A DNA stretch of 64,000 nt from Microplitis mediator (lineage: Eukaryota; Arthropoda; Insecta; Hymenoptera; Braconidae), in the NCBI RefSeq assembly GCF_029852145.1, contig NC_079977.1:9854640-9918639 (forward strand), written 5' to 3'. The notes beneath the pieces were generated by a model. That model ran no database searches, was not told the origin of the DNA, and saw only the letters and a list, made by a program, of their open reading frames with translations. Both the position numbers and the translations under genes were made by a program. Position 1 is the first letter of the stretch; each line of letters begins with the position of its first letter. Shown here one piece after another: positions 11,254 through 19,904 of this stretch.

Positions 11254-12192
11254 ATGGAGAGCACATGTGTAAAGACCAGTGGTCGAGGTTTTATAAACAG
11301 TCTAATTAATAAGCTACCAGTTGAACTACACATACCTGGATACCAGTACTGTGGACCAGGTACAAAGCTAGCCAAAAGATTAGCTCGTGGTGATCCCGGA
11401 ATTAATCCTCTGGACGTTGCGTGTAAAGAAAACGATATCGCATACTCGTATAATCGCGAAAATTTGCCTGCACGTCACGAGGTTGATCAAATACTTGCTG
11501 AGAAGGCGTGGCAACGTTATCAGGCAAAAGACGCTGGTATTGGTGAAAAAGCTGCTGCGTGGAGTGTAAATAAAATCATGAAGATGAAAAAAAGATTCGG
11601 AATGGGGTTGAAGAAGAGAACAGCTGGCAAAAAAAAGCCTAGTAAGAGAAAGCCTACTAAGAAAAAGACTGGCAAGAGAAAGACTAGTAAGAGAAAGACT
11701 AGCAAGAAAAAGACTACTGTAAAGAAACAAGTAGCACTAAGACAAGTTGTCACAGCTGCCAAAAATTCCATGACTCCTGGAGGTGATCCAATTAAAACAG
11801 CGTTGAAAGGAGCTCGTCAGGCTGTTAAAAAATCTGGTGGGAAAAAAAATATTCGGCTACCACGAATTCTACCGGTTCCATCCAAAGTTGGTGGTGTACT
11901 ACCATTTTTAAGACCACTTTTTGCTGGCCTGAGTGCAACAGGAGCTTTGGCTGGGGGTGCTGCTGGTATAGCGAAAGCTGTAAATGATGCAAGTGCTGCT
12001 AAAAATCGATTGGAAGAGAGCAAACGTCATAATTTGAAAATGGAGCAAATATCCATGGGTAAAGGTTTATACTTGAGGCCTTACAGACGTGGTATGGGTT
12101 TATATTTGAGACCATATCCAGTAGGCCGAGGATGCAAGTCAAAAAACAAGAAGAGCTACCACATCGACCACTTACAAACATCGACATACTGA
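11254..12192 (+). CDS. Parvovirus-type PLA2 domain fused to a basic, membrane-active core-like protein
   Basis: The N-terminus carries a phospholipase A2 fold of the kind used by parvoviruses and adintovirus-like elements: the calcium loop YCGPGTKL (residues 36-43) and DVACKENDIAYSY (54-66). The usual catalytic HDxxY reads NDxxY here, with Asn at residue 60 (codon 11431-11433), so lipase activity is doubtful. Residues about 120-165 form a Lys/Arg-rich repeat (KPSKRKPTKKKTGKRKTSK), suiting DNA binding. A hydrophobic stretch (LRPLFAGLSATGALAGGAAGIA) follows, and the C-terminus repeats GLYLRPY twice, recalling adenoviral core or lytic peptides. The ORF is intact, and its last 61 bp overlap the protease gene in another frame. 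Confidence 0.75.
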   Translation: MESTCVKTSGRGFINSLINKLPVELHIPGYQYCGPGTKLAKRLARGDPGINPLDVACKENDIAYSYNRENLPARHEVDQILAEKAWQRYQAKDAGIGEKAAAWSVNKIMKMKKRFGMGLKKRTAGKKKPSKRKPTKKKTGKRKTSKRKTSKKKTTVKKQVALRQVVTAAKNSMTPGGDPIKTALKGARQAVKKSGGKKNIRLPRILPVPSKVGGVLPFLRPLFAGLSATGALAGGAAGIAKAVNDASAAKNRLEESKRHNLKMEQISMGKGLYLRPYRRGMGLYLRPYPVGRGCKSKNKKSYHIDHLQTSTY

Positions 12193-12512
12193 AATACGCT
12201 AAAGCTCTAAAAATTCCAAACTTTTGCGGTGTTTTTATGAGAAATGATTTACCTAAAACTGGTCCGAGAAAAAACGAATCAGCTATTATAAATCTTGATG
12301 ATAAATTTGGACCTGGTACTCATTGGGTTGCATACAAGAAAAATAATGATAAAGTTATTTATTTTGACAGTTTTGGTAATTTACAACCACCACAAGATCT
12401 TATGGAGTATCTCGATGTTGGTAGCGTGAAATATAATCACAGAAGATATCAGGATTTTGATACAATTATATGCGGACACTTATGTCTCAAATTTCTCACT
12501 GGACAACTATAA
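12132..12512 (+). CDS. Adenain-like cysteine protease (capsid maturation)
   Basis: This intact 126-residue protease begins at an ATG inside the 3' end of the PLA2/core gene. The Ulp1/adenain-type triad is visible: His64 in GTHWVAY, Asp79 in IYFDSFG and Cys114 in IICGHLCLKF, with the GPGTHW approach typical of adenovirus-like proteases. It probably processes capsid precursors. Length is short but normal for Polinton proteases. Its overlap with the preceding gene implies leaky scanning, reinitiation or a separate transcript. Confidence 0.85.
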   Translation: MQVKKQEELPHRPLTNIDILKYAKALKIPNFCGVFMRNDLPKTGPRKNESAIINLDDKFGPGTHWVAYKKNNDKVIYFDSFGNLQPPQDLMEYLDVGSVKYNHRRYQDFDTIICGHLCLKFLTGQL

Positions 12513-12544
12513 ATTGAAGTGACTTTGTGTAGAGCACATCAGTC

Positions 12545-13426
12545 ATGGCTGAGTCATTCACATTAACGTTAACGGAATCTGCATCCGTGTTGGAGGCCAA
12601 CTACTTCCCTCCAATTGAATTATCACCAAATAAAAATTATGTCCTGGGACTAGTAGAGTTATTAACATTTTATTCAATACCCAATATTGATGTGGATGCT
12701 AATAAATTCTATGTCTCTTATCCTGTGAATAAAAATAATGATGATGATGATAATAGCATCAATGAGAAAAAGAAAATAGTCAAGAAAAAAAGAGCTAAAA
12801 GAAATGCGGCAATAATAACAAAGTATGATGATAGTATCTCAGTGCCGGAAAATAATAATATAAATGACTCAGTGAGTGAAAATGATATAGAAGCTGAAAA
12901 ATATGAAACTGTTGAAGAAAAAGTCTTGACAATACCAACAGGAAGTTACGAAATCACTGACATTGAAAAATACATTCAAAAGAAATTACGAAGACTCAGC
13001 ATCAGCATCAGAGCTAATAACAATGAATTGAGAAGTGAAATTAAATGTGATCAATTTGTAAATTTTACACCCCAAGATTCTATTGGTCAGCTATTGGGAT
13101 TTACAAATCAGAAGCTTGCACCACATAAAACTCACTCATCAGATTTACCAATAAAGATATTAAAACTCAATGCTCTGAGAGTTGAGTGCAACATCACATC
13201 AGGTGCTTACATAAATGAACGCAAAGTTCACACTATTCATGAATTTTTCCCGAGTGTACCACCTGGATATAAGATTGTTGAATTGCCTTCACACATCATT
13301 TATCTACCGATCGCCATACAAGCAATACATAATCTCAGACTGAGAATTGTAGATCAAGACGGAAAACTGGCTAATTTCAAAGGTCAGACGATAACGATAA
13401 GACTACATATAAAGTCTATAAAATAA
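12545..13426 (+). CDS. Penton-like minor capsid protein
   Basis: This intact 293-residue protein starts MAESFTLTLTESASVLEAN and contains YFPPIELSPNKNYVLGLVELLTFYSIPNI-type sequence, a hallmark of Polinton/adintovirus penton (single jelly-roll) candidates. An acidic, Asp/Asn-rich insert with a basic KKKRAKRNA patch lies at about residues 60-115. The C-terminus is beta-rich (IVELPSHIIYLPI). It lies between protease and major capsid genes, as in related elements. Its stop codon overlaps the next ATG (TAATG). The assignment rests on family resemblance and position. Confidence 0.7.
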   Translation: MAESFTLTLTESASVLEANYFPPIELSPNKNYVLGLVELLTFYSIPNIDVDANKFYVSYPVNKNNDDDDNSINEKKKIVKKKRAKRNAAIITKYDDSISVPENNNINDSVSENDIEAEKYETVEEKVLTIPTGSYEITDIEKYIQKKLRRLSISIRANNNELRSEIKCDQFVNFTPQDSIGQLLGFTNQKLAPHKTHSSDLPIKILKLNALRVECNITSGAYINERKVHTIHEFFPSVPPGYKIVELPSHIIYLPIAIQAIHNLRLRIVDQDGKLANFKGQTITIRLHIKSIK

Positions 13427-13587
13427 TGGGTATCGTGTATGAGACACAAAGTGGTGCTGGCTATAAAAAGATAGCGGCATGGTCGAGCAACATCAGTCGC
13501 CGAGTACCTCACAAGGTGTCAACACATCAGAACGCTCAGTTTCTACAGAGCCTAGGACTAAAATTACGTGGAAAATTAAGAAAATAA
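13426..13587 (+). CDS. Small basic 53-residue protein overlapping the penton stop
   Basis: The ATG at 13426 shares its A with the penton stop (taATG). The 53-codon frame is open to TAA at 13585-13587. The product starts MGIVYETQSGAGYKKIAAWS, contains SRRVPHKVSTHQNAQFL and ends SLGLKLRGKLRK, so it is strongly basic. The tight stop-start overlap and its place between the penton and capsid genes suggest a genuine gene translated by termination-reinitiation. It may be a DNA-binding core peptide or a capsid accessory factor; neither is shown. Confidence 0.65.
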   Translation: MGIVYETQSGAGYKKIAAWSSNISRRVPHKVSTHQNAQFLQSLGLKLRGKLRK

Positions 13588-13621
13588 AAATTTATTTTTG
13601 TTGTTTGACGTGTACACGACC

Positions 13622-14827
13622 ATGGCGGCGGCGGAAATCTTAAATATTCAACGACAAATAATTTTTGATGAGTCAATTGCGCACTATGAAGCGCATGCTC
13701 ATCTACCGTATGCTTCATCGACATTCAACAACAGCGATGAAATAAGAATTGCAGTTCAACATCAAGATTTGTGTCTACTTCCGAGTAAAAGTACATTACA
13801 TGTATATGGGAAAGTCACTAAGTCTGATGGAACAGCTGTAAGTGCAACTACTCACATGGTCAACATGACAGTTTGTCATATGTTTGAAGAAATACGCTAC
13901 GAACTCAATGGTGTTGAGATTGATCGTAGCAAAAATGTTGGCATCACAAGTCTCATGAAAGGATACACGTCACTGAGTCCTGCTCAACAAAATACACTAG
14001 AAAATTCGGGCTGGATTATGGATGAAGCTGTCAATAAATTACACAATGATAATGGCTACTTTGATGTATCTATACCACTGAGTCTCCTGCTTGGATTTGC
14101 TGAAGATTACCATAAAGTTGTCATCAATGCAAAGCATGAATTAATTATAATAAGATCAAATTCTGATTTGAATGCATACATTGTGGCCACACCTGCTGCT
14201 GGAGCTCATGCTGAAGCAGTTAAAATTACGCTGCAAAAAATCGAGTGGATTGTACCATATGTAACTATGGCCGATAAACAAAAAATTGAAGCTTTGAATT
14301 ATATTACAAGTGATCCAGCTATCTCAATCAGTTTCTGTGCTTGGGAGCTGTACGAGTATCCTCTATTACCAAATACTTCGAAGCACATTTGGGCAGTAAA
14401 AACTTCTACGCAGCTCGAGAAACCACGTTTTGTGATACTTGGATTTCAAACAGCAAGAAAAAATGACGCTACTAAAAATGCCAGCGTATTTGATCATTGC
14501 AACATCAGAGATATAAAATTATTTTTAAACTCTCAGAGTTATCCTTATGGGAATTTAAACCTCAACATTGCAAGTAATCAATATGCTCTGTTGTATGACA
14601 TGTATATAAATTTCCAAATTTCTCACTACAACAAAGAACCTGAACCACTGCTAACGAAGAAGAAATTTTTAGAACAAGCACCGCTGTACGTTATCGATTG
14701 CTCGAAACAAAACGAATCGATAAAATCTGGACCAGTGGACATTCGTCTGGAATTTGAATCCGCAAATCAATTCCCTGCACAGACATCAGCTTACTGCCTC
14801 ATAATACATGATCGTATAGTCGAGTAG
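13622..14827 (+). CDS. Major capsid protein candidate (hexon-like, double jelly roll)
   Basis: The first ATG is at 13622 (MAAAEILNIQRQIIF), giving 401 residues with no lesion. Beta-rich sequence includes SKSTLHVYGKV, HMFEEIRYELNGVEIDR, a SLLLGFAED segment, and KIEWIVPYV. The C-terminal half contains KHIWAVKTS, SYPYGNLNLNI and DIRLEFES. These features fit the capsid protein that sits last in the plus-strand block of insect Polintons and adintoviruses. The fold is inferred, not proven. A 37-residue ORF follows 32 bp downstream. Confidence 0.75.
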   Translation: MAAAEILNIQRQIIFDESIAHYEAHAHLPYASSTFNNSDEIRIAVQHQDLCLLPSKSTLHVYGKVTKSDGTAVSATTHMVNMTVCHMFEEIRYELNGVEIDRSKNVGITSLMKGYTSLSPAQQNTLENSGWIMDEAVNKLHNDNGYFDVSIPLSLLLGFAEDYHKVVINAKHELIIIRSNSDLNAYIVATPAAGAHAEAVKITLQKIEWIVPYVTMADKQKIEALNYITSDPAISISFCAWELYEYPLLPNTSKHIWAVKTSTQLEKPRFVILGFQTARKNDATKNASVFDHCNIRDIKLFLNSQSYPYGNLNLNIASNQYALLYDMYINFQISHYNKEPEPLLTKKKFLEQAPLYVIDCSKQNESIKSGPVDIRLEFESANQFPAQTSAYCLIIHDRIVE

Positions 14828-14859
14828 AATCCTATAAGCAACATCGTACGAAAACTAAT

Positions 14860-14973
14860 ATGAAGACTGTTAACTTTGATCCAACGCCAGCTGTACATCA
14901 CATGTATGTATGGAGATTTGCACACGAGCAAGCAAGAAGAGGCGAATGGGAACAAGCAGCAAGAGATCGATAA
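14860..14973 (+). CDS. Tiny 37-residue ORF after the capsid gene
   Basis: An ATG at 14860 opens 37 codons ending at TAA 14971-14973. The product (MKTVNFDPTPAVHHMYVWRF, then a Glu/Arg/Ala-rich helix) is unusually Trp- and His-bearing for random AT-rich DNA. It lies in the same orientation just after the capsid gene and before the poly(A)-like AATAAATAAA near 15045. It may be a real small virion gene or chance. Confidence 0.35.
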   Translation: MKTVNFDPTPAVHHMYVWRFAHEQARRGEWEQAARDR

Positions 14974-15029
14974 CGATTTAAACAAAGAATTTATAAATTA
15001 AATATAATTATTGAACCTGTATTAATTAA

Positions 15030-15350
15030 TAAACTTACATTTATAAATAAATAAACTTTTTTTTATATTGATATATAGTGTGTTTTATTACTTATAACCT
15101 AACATATACATTTAAGTCTTACATAACCTTGAATACATAATAAACTATAGATATTTTTCTTAACCTAAAATATACATTTTAGTCTTACATAAACTATAGT
15201 CTTTTTTCTTAGCTTGAAACTATACATTTTAGTCGTACATAACCTCAAATACATAATAAACTATAGTATTTTTTTCTTAACCTAAAAAAATATACATTCT
15301 AGCCGTACATAACCTCAAACACATAATAAAGTATAGATATTTTTCTTAAC
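15030..15350. repeat. AT-rich 3' spacer with about four to five 50-70-bp tandem repeats
   Basis: After AATAAA-type signals near 15045-15056, related units start at 15095, 15161, 15210, 15278 and 15347 with ta(a/g)c(c/t)t(a/g)a. They contain tatacattttagt(c/t)(t/g)tacataacct and aataaactata. The last unit supplies the stop codon region of the convergent accessory gene. It separates the capsid block from the minus-strand right-end genes. Confidence 0.8.
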
Positions 15351-16140
15351 CTAAAACAATGCACTACAGTTAGAGCAATCTTTTTTAAATGGATATGCAA
15401 AGCTATCGGGGATATCATCGTTGAATATATAATGATCCCAACACCTTTGATAGCCCATTAATTTTTCATTCTCTTTTAATTCTTCTGGTAGTTTGTGCCA
15501 AACGAAATCGATTTGCTGGGCTGCATTTTCGAGGATAAATGTATCATCAAGACATGCGATATCTCGATCACCCATACACAGTAAATTCCGCAATTGATTG
15601 AAGATCTGAACCGATTTTTTATAGGTTGGTTGAAATCCATAAAAATGCCAGAACCATCTCTTGAACTCTTGGACATTTTGAAATGCACATGAAGTATCCA
15701 GTTTCTTCAAGTGATAGGCATAATATGGACATTGATATTTCAAGAAATCATTCTTGACATAAAACGAGAAAAATCTCATTTTTTCCAAATCTATAATCGG
15801 TACGGCGGTGTCAATTAGATCTTCAAGCCATCTCTTCTTCTGTTCACCTTGTACATAAAAATAACGTATACGTTTGACCATAATTTCAAGAATTTCTTTC
15901 AATAATTCATATGGTAGCAAACCAGCTATCCATGATATTGAATGATGATGTCCACAGTGATCAACACTTTTCTGCATTACAGCAACATCGACTTGATCCA
16001 AAGGTGGTTCAAACAACCAATGTTCACATCGTGCAAGTCCATATGTACAAACTTTATCACAAATATCAGTAGCGCATAGTTCTTTTATCACGAATTTGCC
16101 ATCAGGCATCTCAAAACCCACGAAATCAATGATAAGTTCC

Positions 16141-16142
<2 letters not shown>
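15351..16142 (-). CDS. Accessory protein of the Polinton right end (same family as 2349-2834)
   Basis: This intact 263-residue ORF starts at the ATG at 16142, directly against an (ATG)n microsatellite. It begins MELIIDFVGFE, then KFVIKELCATDI, an LFEPPLD segment, HCGHHHSISWIAG, YFYVQGEQKKRWLEDL, PIIDLEKM and several Cys/His pairs (QCPYYAYH, CAFQNV). The order of conserved blocks matches the broken copy at 2349-2834, and I recognise the family from arthropod and cnidarian mobile elements. The role is unknown; the Asp-centred and Cys/His blocks could reflect an RNase H-like or metal-binding fold, which is speculation. Confidence 0.65.
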
Positions 16143-16191
<49 letters not shown>

Positions 16192-16550
16192 GTTAGCGTG
16201 AAACAATAACTTGGTTAGCATGAACGTAGTTTTATGGCAAGCTTGTTCGTATTCGTGATGATCTTTGAAGCTTAACAATAATCTCTTCCAATGCTTCACT
16301 TGTATATCAATTTCTTTTTTTTGCTCAGCCAATTTATTTAATTATTCTTGTTTTTCCTTACAATCAAAGTCATTAACGTTGTCGTCAACCATTACATCCT
16401 CGAAGTCTATCTGCGCATCATGCATGCATACATCCGCACACACATGCGGTCTGGAAAAAAGAAGTTTAATTAATTAGTTATTATAATTAAACGACTATAA
16501 AGCAGGTTACTAAAAAAAATAATTACTACATACCTTGACGAACGACTCAT
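16126..16550 (-). pseudogene. Spliced small gene with 83-bp intron; coiled-coil tail behind a stop
   Basis: On the minus strand an ATG at 16548-16550 starts MSRSS, and a canonical donor GTATGT begins the intron at 16533. The intron ends with a pyrimidine tract and CAG at 16451-16453; the next exon starts at 16450. The joined frame encodes 41 acidic residues and stops at TAA 16342-16344. The same frame then continues for 68 codons with LAEQKKEIDIQVKHWKRL, ending in poly-His from the CAT microsatellite. Either the stop is a lesion in a longer gene or the downstream part is untranslated. The product is not recognised. It starts 5 bp after the 94-residue gene upstream. Confidence 0.4.
16141..16190. 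repeat. (ATG)n/(CAT)n microsatellite of about 16 units
   Basis: A run of about 50 bases of pure trinucleotide repeat. On the minus strand one frame reads poly-His at the end of the decayed upstream frame, and another supplies the ATG of the 263-residue gene. Length change here could alter both reading frames. Confidence 0.95.
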
Positions 16551-16555
16551 CGTGA

Positions 16556-16840
16556 TTATATCTTTGCTATACGCTTTTCCAGTTTCACCAACTTTTCCGT
16601 AGTTTTTATTAATCTTCTGGATAAAATCCTCCTATCGTGGCAGCTTACACACGATGGTTCGAATCGAACACTGTGAATAATGTCTGTGTTTTTCGCGAAC
16701 GCGATTATATCGTCAACAAATTCACCGATAGACTCGGGAGGCACGTCACCAAAAAACCCTTCAATAAGATCTTCAAAACTTTCAGCAAACGGGTAATTAT
16801 TGCGAAGAAAAATCTTTTCACTTTCACTTAATTCAGCCAT
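16556..16840 (-). CDS. Unrecognised 94-residue protein with CxxC motif
   Basis: The first ATG is at 16840 (MAELSESEKIFLRNNYPFAE); upstream in-frame codons offer only GTG. The protein is acidic in its first half (FEDLIEGFFGDVPPESIGEF) and basic at the end (ILSRRLIKTTEKLVKLEKRI), with a single CVSCHDRR pair that could bind metal. It is the outermost gene at the Polinton's right end and reads inward. The function is unknown; the length and composition fit a small regulatory or virion protein. Confidence 0.45.
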   Translation of the reverse strand: MAELSESEKIFLRNNYPFAESFEDLIEGFFGDVPPESIGEFVDDIIAFAKNTDIIHSVRFEPSCVSCHDRRILSRRLIKTTEKLVKLEKRIAKI

Positions 16841-17100
16841 AAATATAAAATAACGGGAGAGCGATATGTTCACTTCAACTCTTCTCAGCGTAGACTGACT
16901 GGATGCGAGCTCTTGAGCTCAGCGCTCAGACCTGTATCCCCCACTTAAACTTTGAAACAAGTTCAGACTTGTCGAATGACGTCACAAACAAAGGAAAACA
17001 AGTCCAGACCTGTTAGATGACGCAATCTTTAGAAAAAAGTGGGGGGGGACTAAACCACTAGATGGCGTACACTTCGCATGCTTCTCGCATGTACCCTTAC
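16841..17100. other. Right end of the Polinton, possible degenerate terminal inverted repeat
   Basis: The reverse complement of 16975-17070 contains acttgttttcctttgttt, a TGACGTCA palindrome (16977-16984) and cgccatctagtggtttag. The left end has acttgttttctttgttt inside its 92-bp units, TGACGTCA at 3442-3449, and cgccatctggtgttttag at about 3463-3480. The matches are short and interrupted, so the exact termini are not resolved. A poly-G run occurs at 17041-17048. Confidence 0.4.
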
Positions 17101-17147
17101 ATATCCCAGTTTTAATATATAAAACATCGGTTGGAGATGTAAATAGA

Positions 17148-17209
17148 CCTCGTGATGACGCTCAAGGCTGATAGACTGGAAATCATCAGCCTCGAGCGCC
17201 ATCACGAAG
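17148..17209. ncRNA. miRNA-precursor-like hairpin
   Basis: Arm 17148-17172 pairs with 17185-17209 at 22 of 25 positions across a 12-nt loop. Size, GC content and scattered mismatches resemble a pre-miRNA. No expression evidence exists here, and it may equally be the relic of a small inverted repeat element. Confidence 0.4.
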
Positions 17210-17369
17210 TCTCCTTTGTTTCAAAATTTCCCACTCAAAACAGACTGTATGCGACATCTAGTCCAAACAAGAGCTCAATTCGACCGGTAAAATCGATATG
17301 AGCTCAAAATGGTGACCATTAGCTCAAAAGTCCCTTAAAAATGAGCTCAAAAGCAAATTACAGCCGGTA

Positions 17370-17545
17370 AGAGAGGTCTTACCGACTGCCAATATCCATA
17401 CAGACGATAAAACAGAACTTATCGACTGCCGATATCCATACCGACTGCCGATAACCGTACCGTACCGACGGCAGGTAGGTTACCCTCGGTCGGGAACCTT
17501 ACCGACTGCAGGCAGGTTACCCTCGGTCGGTAACTTAGCACGGAC
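17370..17545. repeat. GC-rich minisatellite built on taccgactgc
   Basis: Repeated (t/c)accgactgc and its near-complement gtcggtaa recur, with longer repeats such as gactgccgatatccataccg and ggttaccctcggtcgg. It contrasts sharply with the surrounding AT-rich DNA. It ends near a poly-G run at 17570-17580. Confidence 0.75.
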
Positions 17546-17674
17546 TAGAACCCACAATCTGTTTTATCGGGGGGGGGGTGAACTCCCCCAGCTCAACTAC
17601 TAATTTAATTCACAAATTTTAAAGTGAGAAAAAAATTTAAAAAATTAATAAATATTGTAAATCTGTTATAGAAA

Positions 17675-19817
17675 TGTAACAATCGATACACATGAATTAC
17701 TTTTTGATCCCAAGTAATTTATAATTTAACTTAACTAAAATTTATCTTGTAATTATTTTTATGATTCAAAGTACATCCAATAATTTAAAAAAGGATGTTA
17801 GTCTTACTTTGAGTCAATTAGAAATACTTTGAAATGAACAGCAATTATAATGAAATAATATAACGCATGAAGAAAGAGAGAGTGAAATAGAAGTAATACC
17901 TAGTGGATAGACAAGTATCTATCTTTCTTTCTCATAACGCATCTGCACTGCGATGGCCGGTTTACTCGGTAAAGTCCTCAACGGCTAACTTCAAATAGAA
18001 TTTTTTTTGATCTCTTTCTCAATATTTTCTACTTAAGCGTTAAGTAAATTTTAATGTCGAAAGCAAGTTAGCTTAAAAATTCTCCCATAGACTTAAATTT
18101 TATTACCCAAACACTTAATTTAACATCATCTAACATCGATGAATATTACAGTTCCCACGAATTCTCCGTTTATTCTATTTACCCGATGAGAAGAGTAAAG
18201 AGCTTTTGTCATTTAAATCTAAATTTTATTTCTTTCTGACTCACTGTTAATGGAATTGAAGAGTGCATATCCGCCCACTAATGAAACTAACGGTTTCCCA
18301 TGGATTCTGGTAGCCGATAATTTTCCGACGATATAATTTTCAGAGGTCCAAAAATTAAAATAACTGTCACTTAAATTTACGATTTACTGTTATTTTCTAT
18401 CATGTCCATACAGAGATCAAAGGTAAATTTTAAAATCTCTTTTTAAAATCAAATTATCCTTCGAAAAAATATGTACCACTAATGGATTTAAGTAATTAAT
18501 ATTTGGTCGCAAATGAATTAACCGTTTGTATCTCTGAGTCCCCTACAAATCGTAAATTTTTTAAGATGACAGGTTTCCGAGAATGAAAGTAAATGTCACT
18601 CAAATTTATGATGTAATCCTTCATTTTCACGCTCTCAATATTTTTAGCCCCACTTTTCTCCCCAAATTTCGTATATAAACCCTGGAAAAATAATTAAAAT
18701 CAGTCATTACCGCCGCAACTAAAACCCTTGTCAGATCTATCCGCGAATAATATTCCAAAGTTCGTTCTCGTGACGCTCTACGCCTAGGCAATCAGAGGTC
18801 CTAGACCGATGATCGAGTTTCGATTCTTTTATTTTAAATTTTAATTCCGCGACTTAAAATTTTATTTTTAAAACCTTTCCTCGTGAGGTCCTACGCCTAG
18901 GCATCTGGACTCATAGGTTGGATACCTAAAGTAAAATCATTTGAGTTCGCATTAAAATTAACTAAACTCCTTCACGTGACGTCCACCGCCTAGACGACCA
19001 GAGTCCTTGTTCGGAAATAGTTAATCCTGTTAATGTAAACCCATAAAAGAAAATATATATATTTATATATATCATCATAAATTCATTCGAAAGCAAAGCC
19101 GGCCTTTCGGTTCAGCGTGGAGTGCGTTCGTGTGAATAGATTCACCCTGTGAATCTCAATTAAAAACTGTCATAAAATAATGTAAAACTCCTGTGTACAC
19201 AAATTCAAACTGGTGAATTTAGAGTGAGTTTGTGTGCAGGTATATCAACCCTTCTGGGTAAGTCAAAATTGGAATTTTTATATGTAAAATTTAACCTGTC
19301 AATATACTACACATTTGTTTTTCTATAAATTCGTCTTTTCATTTACTGTCCTTTTTATCCGGCATTCGAGTGCTAGTAAATTAAGTCATAGTAAACCTAA
19401 AGTAAGACAGAGGAAGAACACGATCTTCTCGAGGGCCCATATTCACCGACCCAATATCCCTCTCGCTTAAAAATCCCGGACCTACCCTAACGCCACGCAG
19501 GTCATTGACGGTCTATAGTACGTCCGCTCGGTACAAATGGACAAATAAGTTATAAAACAATAAGAAAGTAAAACATTCTTATATCAGCCACGTGACGCCA
19601 ATTCCTTGGTTGGATGACAGAACAAAAATAATTTCATATTATAACTTATAGATTAATGATCGGTACCCAATCACTCATAAGTTCTCACACTAACCACGTG
19701 ACGGTTCAATCGAACTCCTTGGCTGAGTTATAGAACGAGGTCATTCTGTATTTCGATATTAAATTATAAATGAAATAACCCTTTTGCCCGTCGCCTTCAC
19801 TCACTCCGATCGTCACA
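17675..19817 (+). mobile_element. LTR (forward copy) of an inverted LTR pair
   Basis: The block starts TGTAACAATCGATACACATGAATT and its internal repeats include (a/c)cacgtgacg...ctccttgg and cctaggcaatc segments. It ends ctccgatcgtcaca at 19817. The reverse complement of 19905-21501 begins TGTAACGATTGATACATATGAATT, carries the same internal repeats and ends ctccgatcgtgaca. TG...CA ends and a primer-site-like motif 11 bases beyond support an LTR. No protein-coding remains were found within it. Confidence 0.65.
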
Positions 19818-19828
19818 GTCGAAAAATT

Positions 19829-19846
19829 TGGTGACAGCGGTGGGAT
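19829..19846 (+). promoter_or_regulatory. Primer-binding-site-like motif (tRNA-Leu type)
   Basis: TGGTGACAGCGGTGGGAT differs at one position from the site of element A at 25509-25526. It lies 11 bases past the forward LTR end, the same geometry as in element A. Only 87 bases of putative internal sequence remain before the reversed LTR. Confidence 0.55.
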
Positions 19847-19904
19847 ACGCTGGTGAATCATTCTTTTCATGTAATTTTTCAAATTTTATTCGATTCTTAT
19901 AAAT

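Noticed and set aside
11380..11771. Two hydrophobic minus-strand ORFs (Leu/Phe/Ser-rich)
   Set aside because: They are antisense shadows of the Lys/Arg-rich repeat in the PLA2/core gene.
16126..16190. Poly-histidine tract as a metal-binding protein
   Set aside because: The tract is a translated CAT microsatellite behind an in-frame stop.
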